Shown: one piece after another, positions 1 through 10,200 of the stretch
Numbering within the stretch: position 1 is the first letter of the stretch
Layout: each line of letters starts with the position of its first letter
DNA from: Oppiella nova
Lineage: Eukaryota; Arthropoda; Arachnida; Sarcoptiformes; Oppiidae
DNA length: 23,841 nucleotides
Direction of reading: 5' to 3'
Assembly: GCA_905397405.1 (NCBI GenBank)
Contig: CAJPVJ010000514.1
Location: 1-23,841, forward strand
Position numbers and translations under genes: made by a program
Notes under the pieces: model-generated
Told to the model about the DNA's origin: nothing
Seen by the model: the letters and a program-made list of their open reading frames with translations, nothing else
The model's database searches: none

Positions 1-47
1 AACCATTGCAATGAATTGGTTCATCGAAATATATAATCAATTCTTAG

Positions 48-803
48 GCACATATAATGCATATGAATATCAAATACCATGACATGGAAACAGCCAACGC
101 TCACGACGATGGATACGCTATTATAGCCCTCATGTATATCGTATGTATTGTCGGCTATAAGTGTAATAAATTAATTAATTTTATGTTTAACAGGAAGTTG
201 ATAATCCAAACCTGATGTACGACATGATAACGGATCACTTGCATAACGTTCAGGACATTGGTCAACAGTATACCTTTGAAACTCCTATTTATGTGGAAAG
301 CCTATTACCACCAAATCGTGACGAGTTTTACCGCTACTTCGGCTCATATACGACCCCTCGCTGTAATGAAGCCGTCACTTGGATTATATACCCGGAGCCC
401 GTATTCATCGACAAAAAGCAGGTCTTAATAGTTATGATTGATTTTTGAAAACAATTTTTTCAATAAAACATATTATAATTTAGATGAAAAAGTTTCGCAC
501 TTTATATACGACAGCATTTGACATAAGAACCGGTCATTTGAAGCGAATGGTCGGCAATATTCGTCACCTCCAGGACATCGGCAACATTCAATAAAACATA
601 TTATAATTTAGATGAAAAAGTTTCGCACTTTATATACGACAGCATTTGACATAAGAACCGGTCATTTGAAGCGAATGGTCGGCAATATTCGTCACCTCCA
701 GGACATCGGCAACCGAAAGGTTTACACTTCAGCTTCAGAGACATTCAATCATAACTATTGCCTACTATTTGTTGTAATATTTATTGCAATGCAGTTATTG
801 TGA
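48..803 (+). CDS. alpha-carbonic anhydrase, 3' part (exons 48-140, 194-421, 612-803)
   Basis: Alpha-class carbonic anhydrases interconvert CO2 and bicarbonate with a zinc held by three histidines. Three exons, all joined in phase 0 with GT-AG introns of 53 bp and about 190 bp, give the last 170 residues. The exon at 48 opens with A-H-I-M-H, which fits the strand carrying the third zinc histidine, followed by the DGYAII block. The exon at 194 has [14 protein letters not shown]: the two threonines match Thr199/Thr200 of the family, the usual second proline is Arg, and the Cys is typical of secreted forms. The last exon has the FR...RKVY ending, then about 15 hydrophobic residues to the stop, suggesting a GPI or membrane anchor. 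The first two zinc ligands lie upstream of the window. An exact copy of the last exon's beginning sits at 484-585; reading into it would stop at 592-594, so I used the copy at 612. Confidence 0.88.
459..713 (+). repeat. 127-bp exact direct duplication over a carbonic anhydrase exon
   Basis: Bases 459-585 are repeated exactly at 587-713, with one base (586) between the copies. The unit includes the end of the intron, its AG acceptor and the first 34 codons of the last exon. Mismatch begins at the bases directly outside both copies. The 128-bp spacing recurs at three other places in the window, so an assembly artefact is more likely than a real exon duplication. Confidence 0.95.
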
Positions 804-971
804 TCAATACAAAAGCTAATGTCAATTACAATTATTGTGATAGTTTTCTAATTCAATGCATTCATTGATTATATAATTTATATATTTGTTGAATATTGCA
901 AAATATTTATAAATTGAAAATTTAAATTTAATTAAAATGAATTTCAAGAATATTGATGACTCTATGGTTGC
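804..971. other. convergent intergenic spacer
   Basis: This 168-bp AT-rich spacer lies between the carbonic anhydrase stop (plus strand) and the actin-like stop (minus strand). The two genes are convergent. I see no clear AATAAA for either gene here, only an ATTAAA-like stretch near 930-940. Confidence 0.6.
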
Positions 972-1994
972 TTAGAAACACTTTCGGTGAACAATAGCGG
1001 ATCCGGACTCGTCGTACTCGGCCTTCGAGACACACATATCATTGAAAGCGGAAAGAGTGGCCACAATAGAGCCTCCGATCCATACGGCGTATTGCGGGTC
1101 CGAAGGGGCCGTCACTTTCGCTCTCATAGTCTTACGGACGAGAGCTGTCATCTCCTTCTGCATCCGATATACAAATCCCGGACACAATGTGGTGCCGCCC
1201 GACACCACTATGTTGGCCATCAGATCCCTACGCAAGTCGAGCGCACACTTCATCACTGACTTGTATGTCATCTGATGGACGCCACACGAGTCCATCCCTA
1301 ACAACGAGGGCTGGAAGAGAGCCTCCGGACACCGGAACCGTTGGTCACCGATTGTGATGAGCTGTCGGTTCGCACCGAAACGCATACCTCTGTCCATGTC
1401 TTTAGGGGAAGGGCTGGTCATCTCGCGCTCAAAATCGAGTGAAACGTAACAGAAGTTCTCTTTAATGGTGCGGACATTGTTGCGGTCCATACCTGTGCTC
1501 AAGTAATGGCCCCTTTCGGTGAGGAGTCTCATGAGATAGTCTGTGAGGTCACGACCGGCCAAATTGAGGCGCTCTATAGCGTGTGGAAAGGTATAGCCCT
1601 CATAGATGGGAACGACATGCGAAACACCATCGCCAACGTCCAGCACCACACCAGTGGTACGACCGGTCGCGTAGAGGGCCAGTACCCCCTGAATAGCCAC
1701 ATACATGGCCGGGGTATTGAACCTCTCGAACATGATTTGAGTCATCTTTTCGCGGTTGGCCTTTGGATTGAGTGGCGCTTCCGTGAGGAGCACCGGGTGC
1801 TCGTGTGGATACACTTCCAGTTTGGTGTACGTGTGCCTCCATATGGTCTCCATGTCGTCCCAATTGGTGACAATTCCGTGTTCTATGGGATACTTCGGCC
1901 CCACTTTCGACGGGAACCGTATTCTCGGCACATCTTCTCCGGCGATCCCCGCCTTACAAACACCCGACCCGTTGTCGATCACCACTACTGCCAT
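972..1994 (-). CDS. divergent actin lacking the D-loop (340 aa)
   Basis: This is clearly actin: [10 protein letters not shown] near the N-terminus (first phosphate loop), [13 protein letters not shown] (second phosphate loop, residues 121-133), IKEN (adenosine contact region), SGGTT (265-269), WIGGS (305-309) and the terminal HRKCF. It is one uninterrupted exon. The ATG at 1994 starts MAVVVIDNG; the open frame goes 13 codons further upstream only from a TTG, so I start at 1994. Conventional actin has about 375 residues. About 30 residues are missing in frame between VGP (31-33) and KYPIEHG (34-40), corresponding to roughly residues 37-67, which is subdomain 2 with the DNase-I-binding loop. 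Other changes are Val for Ser155, Cys for Tyr306 and Gln for Lys336 (conventional numbering), the last two near the nucleotide. It may be a diverged retrocopy or a specialised paralogue. The intact frame with synonymous-looking drift argues for a gene still under selection. Confidence 0.9.
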   Translation of the reverse strand: MAVVVIDNGSGVCKAGIAGEDVPRIRFPSKVGPKYPIEHGIVTNWDDMETIWRHTYTKLEVYPHEHPVLLTEAPLNPKANREKMTQIMFERFNTPAMYVAIQGVLALYATGRTTGVVLDVGDGVSHVVPIYEGYTFPHAIERLNLAGRDLTDYLMRLLTERGHYLSTGMDRNNVRTIKENFCYVSLDFEREMTSPSPKDMDRGMRFGANRQLITIGDQRFRCPEALFQPSLLGMDSCGVHQMTYKSVMKCALDLRRDLMANIVVSGGTTLCPGFVYRMQKEMTALVRKTMRAKVTAPSDPQYAVWIGGSIVATLSAFNDMCVSKAEYDESGSAIVHRKCF

Positions 1995-2539
1995 ACCTGT
2001 TGTCTCTTGTGTTGGATTCAAACAAATATGCAATAAATTGAAAGATTAGTTAATAAGATGTGATATTTATTACAGTAATTAAGTGATAATCAAATGGTTT
2101 CTAACAAAAGATGTCAAACAATGACTTGAATTGAAAGGCAAAGGATTAGAGAAAAATGATATAAATTGCTATTCATATGAATAAGCGGTCAATCATTTGG
2201 TGGCAAATCCATTGACTCACAAATATAATGACCCATACATTGGATGGCAATTCATATCTATTGAATCTCAATTAATCATTAATACAAAGGGACTTACTTT
2301 TAATTTAAAACTCGTAACAAGTTTTTAAAAACCTTTTAGTTTGAATTAACAGTTAATTGTAAAATATATTTATTGAAGTAATTATACCTAAAATTAATTA
2401 TGATTTTTAGAAATTTTATTAAGATATTATTTACAAATTCTTAAAACCACCTAGAACTGTTGAATTAGTTGTATTATTAGTATGAGTAAAAAATATTTTC
2501 ATAAAATGATTACAAATATCTATAAATCCGAGAAAACAA
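1995..2539. other. intergenic AT-rich spacer
   Basis: No coding signal is seen. It should contain the actin-like gene's promoter and the amidase gene's 3' flank. A possible poly(A) signal for the amidase (AATAAA on the minus strand) is at 2415-2420, about 120 bp after that stop codon. Confidence 0.5.
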
Positions 2540-4285
2540 TTAGCAGACGATCTTTGAGGGCGAAACCCAACCGCCGAACGCTTTCTCGAGTTCTTGTGCC
2601 ACAGCTATAGTCAAGTGATCGTTGAGAGGCGACCCCACTATCTGTACGCCAATCGGTAGACCATCTCTATTGAGACCCATCGGACAGGTAGTGACGGGAA
2701 CTCCTAATGCGTTAAAAATCATTGTATACGAGATGTTTGAAAGTTTGAGAATTGTTGACAAGTGTTTGGGCGCCGCCTCCGGATGGGTCGGGTATATGAA
2801 GACCCCATCGTTGCCTAATAACTGTTTGAATTCTTGTTTCAATTCTCGTCCCAAACGGACATACTTTTGACCGAATTCTGTGTCAACACTTGGAGTCAAT
2901 TCAATGATAGCGCTTAAGATTAAATAATATAACGTGTGGTCAGACATATTGGCGAAGTATTTGAATAGATCTATGACGGCCTGCCATCGGGAAGTGGTGG
3001 TCTTCTTCTCACCCAAAATGTGTTTTGTTTGTTTGAATGTATAGATCCATATGAAGAAGGCGTCCCGAAAGGCATCGAAATGAACTTTTTTGGTGTAATT
3101 CCCGTACTTTTGGCTCATATGAGACACTATGCGACGAATGGCACTCTTGATATCTGGGCTCACATTAGTGTCAAATGGGTTCCCATTCTCTTCCATATAA
3201 TAAATCTTGAGTTTCGAGAGGTCGACGCTTTCGTCATGTTTTAGTTTACGTCCGTTGGAACCGACCATAGCTTTAAGCATCGGAAGCAGATCTGAGGAAT
3301 ATCTGGTCATCGGTCCGATGGACTGCATGTGACTTATTTCAGGAGTCATTTCGGGAAACTGGCCGTCAATGGGAACCAAACCAGGACTCGGCTTATGACC
3401 AAAGATACCGCAGAAGAATGAGGGGATTCTGATGGAACCGCCGAAGTCTGAGCCGACGCCTACCACAGACGCTGCAGAAGAGATGAGCGCTCCCTCTCCT
3501 CCGGAAGAGCCGCCAGGAATACGAGACAAGTCGTACGGGTTGTTGGTCTGGCCGTAAATTGAATTGGCAGAGCTCCACCACATTGTCATCTCCGGTATGT
3601 TTGTCAACACCAGTGGAATAGCGCCGGCTCTTCGCAAATATTCAATGGCTTTGGCATCACTTCCGGCTTTCATGCCTTTTCTCGCTTCGACGGCGCCATC
3701 AATAGCCAGACCTTCAATACTGACACTGTCTTTGCACGAGAATGGGATCCCGAGGAGTGGCTGGTCGTGGATAGAGAGCCCTGGTATTAGTGGGTCATTG
3801 CCATACAGCTCGTGTTGAACCCGTTTATCAATATCGATGGCTTCAAGAACTGCGTCCACATATCTCTGGTCTACCACTGCGTTAACATACGGCTGAACCA
3901 CTTTGATCCGATCGACGAATGCCTTCACCAGCACTTCACTCTTGAGCTGATAATTGCATACAATTAATGACAATATAATTAGACAATTCACTCAAACCTT
4001 TCCGGTCTTGATCTGAGCGGACAAGTGATGTGCGGACTGTAGTAATAGTCTGTCGCCAATCGGCGGAACCCTTCCCTTCTGGGATGACGTGAACACAAGG
4101 GCTGTAATACCGGTGAAGGCGTCGAAATAGAGGCGAATAATCCGCAGACAAATGAATGTGAATAAAGAAATGCATTTATTTATACAGAATGTGGTGAAGA
4201 ACTCAAATTCTGTACGAATATAAGAAATGGTTAATAAAGAGAGGTTTATAAGAGTTGTCACTATTTCCTTGATTGCGGACAACAT
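2540..4285 (-). CDS. FAAH2: fatty-acid amide hydrolase 2-like amidase (exons 4285-3998, 3946-2540)
   Basis: Amidase-signature enzymes of the FAAH type hydrolyse fatty-acid amides at membranes. Two exons joined in phase 0 across a 51-bp GT-AG intron (3947-3997) give 564 residues, close to the 532 of human FAAH2. The catalytic Lys-cis-Ser-Ser triad is visible as Lys168 (FSCKDS), Ser243 (PGGSSGG) and Ser267 (DFGGSIRIPS). Spacings of 75 and 24 residues equal those of rat FAAH (142, 217, 241). The intron sits exactly where TGK joins LKSE, inside the conserved helix before the catalytic core. The N-terminal 65 residues carry two hydrophobic stretches (about 9-24 and 40-60), consistent with membrane anchoring. 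The ATG at 4283-4285 was chosen because the frame upstream continues only to a TTG. The start region is duplicated across an N at 4355. The gene is probably complete and active. Confidence 0.92.
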
Positions 4286-4499
4286 TCTTGATATTAATTT
4301 CAATATTACTTTAAAGTTTAAACTAAATGCAAAATAAATGTGTGTTTGATTTTANTGTACGAATATAAGAAATGGTTAATAAAGAGAGGTTTATAAGAGT
4401 TGTCACTATTTCCTTGATTGCGGACAACATTCTTGATATTAATTTCAATATTACTTTAAAGTTTAAACTAAATGCAAAATAAATGTGTGTTTGATTTTA
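4211..4499. repeat. 144-bp direct duplication around a one-base N gap
   Basis: Bases 4211-4354 and 4356-4499 are identical and the only base between them is the N at 4355. The unit contains the ATG of the amidase gene and its 5' flank. This is what an unresolved contig overlap looks like; the copy nearest the gene keeps the reading frame intact, so the protein is not affected, but the promoter region shown is unreliable. Confidence 0.95.
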
Positions 4500-5371
4500 T
4501 ACTTTACTTTAAATAAGACATGTATCAACTGATAGGTACTTCTCACGACACTAACAGATTATACATCAGATTAAGGTTATCCTTGAAAATATGGAAACTT
4601 TATATAGACTTGAAGAGTCCATTTGTATCATCAGAGACAGACTTTGCACATTTAACCAAATTTAAACTAACATTCAATCATTAAATATTTAGTTTGAAAC
4701 AATATGCAAAAATACTGTATTTATAGCAATTATTTGATGAACACTCCATATAATAGAATATAAATGAATAAAAATTATTTTTTACTAATCAATATATTTT
4801 TGAATAAGAAAATAGTTTTCATTCTAATTGAGGAAAAAATATTTATTAAATAGTAGTCGATAAGTAGTAAATATTACAATATTGTATAAAATTTATTGTA
4901 TTTAATGCAAAATCAAAAGTAAAGTCAATATAACCTAATAGACTTTGTAAAATGAGCTCTACTTTATTATTATTCATTTTCTTTTTAAGATCATTTTCTT
5001 ACAGTATAAAGCAAACCATAAACAGTACTGAAGTATCTAGTTTACATAAAATTAATGAAATTTGTAACAATTAAAATAATAATTTTATTGAATCCATAAT
5101 AATAATAAGATTAAAGTTTTTAACGTCATTTAAGAATAACTGAAATGAGATTCTTTGAGAATATACTCTGAAAGACAATAAAAGCTCATAATATAATTAA
5201 TTTAAAATATTATACATAAAGTATTTAAAAACATTATGTTTATTACAATATATAACATTTGTTATTTTAAAATATAAAATAGAAACAAAGTAATTTTATA
5301 TACAGTATTAATATTAATCATATAAATAATTAGATCACAGAAGTATTTATTTGGCAAAAACTGATTGATTG
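4500..5371. other. intergenic AT-rich region
   Basis: About 870 bp lie between the 5' end of the amidase gene and the 3' end of the CPED1-like gene, both on the minus strand. I see no gene. An AATAAA on the minus strand at 5346-5351, 21 nt after the CPED1-like stop codon, is a good candidate poly(A) signal. Confidence 0.6.
5346..5351 (-). promoter_or_regulatory. candidate poly(A) signal of the CPED1-like gene
   Basis: AATAAA on the minus strand, 21 nt downstream of the TAA stop at 5372-5374. Position and strand fit; in DNA this AT-rich, chance occurrence cannot be excluded. Confidence 0.45.
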
Positions 5372-7294
5372 TTATCTATAATCTGTTTCATCCTCGAAGT
5401 TTTCGCAGATTCTGCTGATGAGTATATTAGTATAAATTGCATTAATATGTCCGTCCACTCGGTATGTCGTATGCTGTGAGGGTTGACCAGAATTTATGTC
5501 ATTTGAGCTCATCTCAGATATCTATATATCAAACCCAAACATAATAAATCACATATAAAACCATATGTAAGCATAATATTTTCGTTATATAAACTAAATA
5601 ATGATCAATATATTACCTGAACTTTCACCGTCCGTGTAAAAGGCCCGTATTTCAGAAACTTAAACCGTTAACAATATAACATTCATAGCTGATGAAGATT
5701 CGGATTGAAGTAACGTATCCTTTACTCAAGTTACAATACCTCCCGATACCTCTGCTGCTCTTTCTGTAAATAAAAAAAATATTTTCAATTAATAATAATA
5801 TGATTCTTGAGATCAAGAATATTCTACTGACTAAAGAGAGACAGTGAACGCCTTCTATATGTTGATGAAAGCCGGCGCCCAATGTCTTCATTACGAGTTT
5901 GATTCCTTGAAGTTTCAAACTATTCATTGATTCATAAAAAAATATACAAAAGAGAAAAACAATTCATTAAAATTGTGAACTCATGTTAAAATATCAAAAA
6001 AGAGACCAAAACACACGCATTATCCTATTCATAAATCAATAGGCTGATCTCATATATTATAGTAAACAAAAAATCTAATTAATTAACAATTTATTACATT
6101 ACAAAAAATAATAAAACCCCTTTAATTTATTCATCTCATATCCCGAGCTAAGTATTTATTCATTAATTATATATCAATGATGTCGTACTTCGCTAATGTC
6201 TTGAGCAACATATGGATGTGTTGTGTCGCCAGCCATTGAACGCCACCGAAGATTAATACAGTGTTTGAGTTATTCTCTAAGGGCTGTACTCTAAGTGAGA
6301 CCAAGAAATACATTATTAGATAAATGATTAGAAATATTTCGATAAAACGTGTTAACAATTGATGAAAACTAATTGACAAAATACTTTTCAAAGAGTTGAT
6401 AAACTGCTCTATCAAACGATGGCCTTTGATTAGTGGGTAACCAAAACTTGGGATAATACGCGAAACTAATTAAAGTCTTCTTTCTATTCATATTTGGGTA
6501 TATTTTCAAGTCGTGTGTCTTATCCCAGTCGACGAGTGTTCCGTTGAGTCTCTCAATCAAGTAATGCATAATTCCTCTGTTGGTTGAGTCGCCCACGAAT
6601 AGTATCTATACATTTAATTCAAGTTTCAAACACATATCAAGTTTTAATTCAATTAGTAGTCTATAGGAAATAAAGTATACAAAGTATTAAATTGTATTTT
6701 AATTATATTTGAATTGTTGTCAACTAACAAAACTATTATAAAGACCGCACCCATACTGGTTCGGCCCCCTATTCTTTAGGCTTTAAATCCATATTTATAT
6801 GCGATAATCCTTTTAGTAAATTAAATCGTATTTTATTGTAAAATGATATATAATATAAATTTATAATGTCATACAGAATACTCTATAAGTCGATTGTACG
6901 GTCGGTACAAACAGAGAGAAATTTCAATTTCATTATAAACCCAACTCTCATACGGAGAGTAATTATTTAATTAATAATTAATGCGTTGATATGATTATGT
7001 AATAATTGCCTGCAATTATAAATTGATTACCTTTTTGTTGGTGAGGCATGAGGAGAGCCTCTTTTGCGAGAGAATGGGGTAATGGCATTGGAGTGGATCC
7101 CATCGGGCCTCTCGCCAGTAGCAGGTGGACGAGTTGTGGCAGCTCTGACACGGCACCATCCAGTGCCCACTTTCGGCCCCTGTCCTACACTTTGTGGTCA
7201 ACGATTGTCTGTAGAGGAATGCCCTCCAATCGGAGTAATCGTTTTGTTCGCTGAGTCCGCACTGATTGCGTGGAAAGACTCTCATATCACAGTC
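5372..7294 (-). CDS. CPED1: CPED1-like gene, exons 11-17: PC-esterase domain
   Basis: Residues 782-1077. Exon 11 (7294-7031) is Cys-rich, with eight cysteines between 783 and 864, and contains the SGHWMVPC-SC and CYWRE-WDP blocks typical of the family. Exon 12 opens with ILFVGDSTNRGIMHYL, where Ser876 of GDS is the expected nucleophile, followed by the AYYPKFWL block. Exon 13 has the FGGVQWL strand. Exon 14 has GAGFH followed by EGVH (Glu999, His1002), which occupies the DxxH position. The last exon has YRVDGHINAIY and ISRIC, the conserved CPED1 tail. The domain belongs to the SGNH-like PC-esterase family predicted to remove acyl groups from surface glycans. The stretch between exon 14 and the tail looks about 40-50 residues shorter than in vertebrate CPED1. 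Confidence 0.87.
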
Positions 7295-10200
7295 CTATCG
7301 GATGGAGAAAATGGTTTTGTATTCAAATACGATACACTCATTAATTATTCATTGCATTCAATGTATAGGTATTTAACAGAAAGTGATTCTTTAGATAGAG
7401 TCAAAGAGACTCTGATAGTGTATATCACTATATGGATGTCAGGCCTATAAGTGCTATAATTAAATCGTATGACAAACGGATGGCATACTTGAGTGAATGA
7501 ACAAACTCGATGAGGTAGTTGTGCACGAAATTCAGGCACATTATGGGTGACGGGAACACGATTTATGATGAGAGTGTATGTGTTTATAACCCACGGCTCT
7601 GTATGTGATATATCGACCACAACCAGCGATATCTTATTGACCCCAATTCCAAGAGTATAATTTGTCGTTCTGTTGGACACACATTACCAGATAGTTAGAC
7701 ATTAAAGAGACAATTCAAATACATTGCAATTAATGAGTTACTCGACGACGTATCCAACTCTCACTCTAACTTATTACATCGTCTATTATTTATCGTTATG
7801 ATTATTACAACACATTTATATGAGTGCGAGTTATATACAGAATATTCTTCGCAGAGAATACATGTCTGTTCACTATCATAGCATATCATACATACCTGGA
7901 TGAACCAAACTTATCTTCTAATCTCACTTCGCTCTGACAGTTCTGGGCTTTGGCCCAAACACTGACCATAAGCTGTTCGTATGAGACATTGCAGTGATAT
8001 TGTGTGATAAGTGGCGAAAATGGAGGCATTAATTGTAATTTAGGACTCAATTCAATAGACGCTAAATAAGGCAGTGATGAGGGCTCTGCACAAGACAAAC
8101 AAGAAATATGTGATAAATTGTTTTTATCTTTTAATAGCCATAAGGATCACACAATAAATGAACACAAGTGAACACTTGTGATCACTTTTCGACAACACAT
8201 TACAATTAATAGAGTTGTAAGTGAAGAACACTTACCATCGGAACAGCCGTTGACTGTCGAGTCAAATGGGTTTTTGTCGCTTAAATAGACGGAACTGTTA
8301 TGGAAACTGATTTGATTGCGAGTCGAGTGCTCGTTAGCGGTGTTACCGGCGCTGTCGCCGTACTCCTCGTCGATGATATGCCGGTAATAATAGCGCTCTA
8401 AAGACATGAGAAGCGGATGCAGGTCTGCCGTCTTGTGCACCGACAGCTCGTTAGGTGTTTGGCCCACACTTTGGGCGACAATCAATTGACTCAATTCGTC
8501 GATTAGGGGTTTGTATGCCTCGATTCCGAGCGCCGGATATAAGTTCTTAAACGAACCCTTATTTAGTGCCTCTCGTCTTGAACTCAATAAATAACTCAAA
8601 TCATCTCTACTTAAGCACAGGTCGTGAGATATATGACAACTGATGCCCATTACGCCGATATTCTCGTCAATCACCTCATCTAATGCTTCGGAGACATCGT
8701 TGGCCACCAAATCGGTTGCACTGATTAGGTCTATGACATCGTCGAGAATCAGTTTCTTTACGCCGCCTGAAAGGGGCGACTCGTCCTTCCGTGACTCCTG
8801 CATATTGGGCTGACCATTCACTTCTGTACATTCAATTATAACATGTAATCACAGTCAGAATATTTGTGTCAATTCTTAGAAATTACTTAAACATTAATAG
8901 CTATGAAGAGCAATACAGTAATTGCATTGTTTTTAAGCAACGAATTACAAACCTATGATAAATGGCTCTAAACTGGAGTTCAGTATAATATCGAAAGCCA
9001 TTAAATGGAAACAAGAGTTACATTTGGCGAACAAAAGTCGTTCGGAATTAATGTTATTTGAATGCATTGTCGAGTGCTGTTGTTGTTGTGTTATAAGCAT
9101 AGCCTCCGCTATCAGTAATGTCTGCAGAATCGCTCGATATATGCTATTAATTGCTTTCTTCATGCTATCGGTTCCGTTGTTTTTCGATATAAACTGCCAG
9201 AATTGGCTCAGAATCCACGTGCGACCCGGGATCTAATTATTAGGAATTCATATTTAATCATTTAGAATATATCTAAAATGTCTAAGATTACTTTTTTATA
9301 ATTTCTATTTTCTTCGTATCGATGAAACACCAGTCCCTCGCTGTGGACATAAGCCCTGAGCGGCGCCATAGATGTGACGATTACGTAAAGTCTCAAACTG
9401 ACGGGTTGTCCAAAGACGAGCAAAGGATTAGCGATGTATTGCTGTATGACACCTCTCTTTACGTTATATTCTCGGAGTCGATCCCTTCCCTCATTAGTGA
9501 AAATGTTGATCAGTTGCGGACCGTTTCCTGATGAGTGTCCGCCTATGCTTATCGGCTTTAAGAGCCATTCGGCTGAATATCCCAGCGCTTCAATGCAAGA
9601 CATTTAGCAAATTAACACAAATACTAATTGTAGTCAAATCTAACTGATCACTTTACTAATAAATACCGTATACTAACATTTAAAAATTAAAACTTTATTA
9701 AAATTATTTAAAATAATTAACTAAATAATAGCAGCTATAAGTAGTAATAAAAAGTAAGGTTGTCTATGATTTTACCTACGTTAATTTGACCTACAATACC
9801 TGATATAGTAAAATATTAACGGTTCCGACCATCGAATCATTGCATGTGATATATGGTTAGAATCAGCTTAATGAGTAGGTTCAGAAATTCACTTCTTAAT
9901 CTGGATCAACTAATATTCCTTCATGGTCAAAGAAGATAATTTCTTAATCAACTCATTGAGCTGATTCCAACCATATATTATATGCTATGATATGATGATA
10001 GGAACCGTCATAGATTGGGTAAGATTTTAACATTATAGGTATTGTATGTCAAATCAACCTAGTTCAAATCACTGATGCTTTTTCACTCCGTATGGAAGAC
10101 GTTGTAGTTACTTGACAACTTTAACCAAACCGTATTCTTTTGTCTCTCCTCACTGGCCTGAGAAGTAATACTGATATTTTCATAACAGTCTTTGTATTTC

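Noticed and set aside
1995-2033. N-terminal extension of the actin by 13 residues
   Set aside because: It would start at a TTG; the ATG at 1994 has G at -3 and G at +4 and aligns with actin N-termini.
987-2049. Open frames on the plus strand (up to 176 codons) and a second minus-strand frame over the actin gene
   Set aside because: They are shadows of the actin frame; none has a recognisable domain.
4286-4303. Six-residue N-terminal extension of the amidase
   Set aside because: It would start at a TTG; the first ATG in frame is at 4285.
5652-5831. Continuation of the exon-14 open frame to 5652
   Set aside because: After GVHCLSL the frame enters hydrophobic intron-like sequence; a GTCAGT donor at 5831 and a TTTACAG acceptor at 5764 mark an intron.
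8953-9587. Calling the ligase exons a TTLL tubulin polyglutamylase gene
   Set aside because: The frame continues by phase into cadherin-like and PC-esterase exons and the protein starts with a type II anchor, so CPED1 fits better than a cytosolic TTLL.
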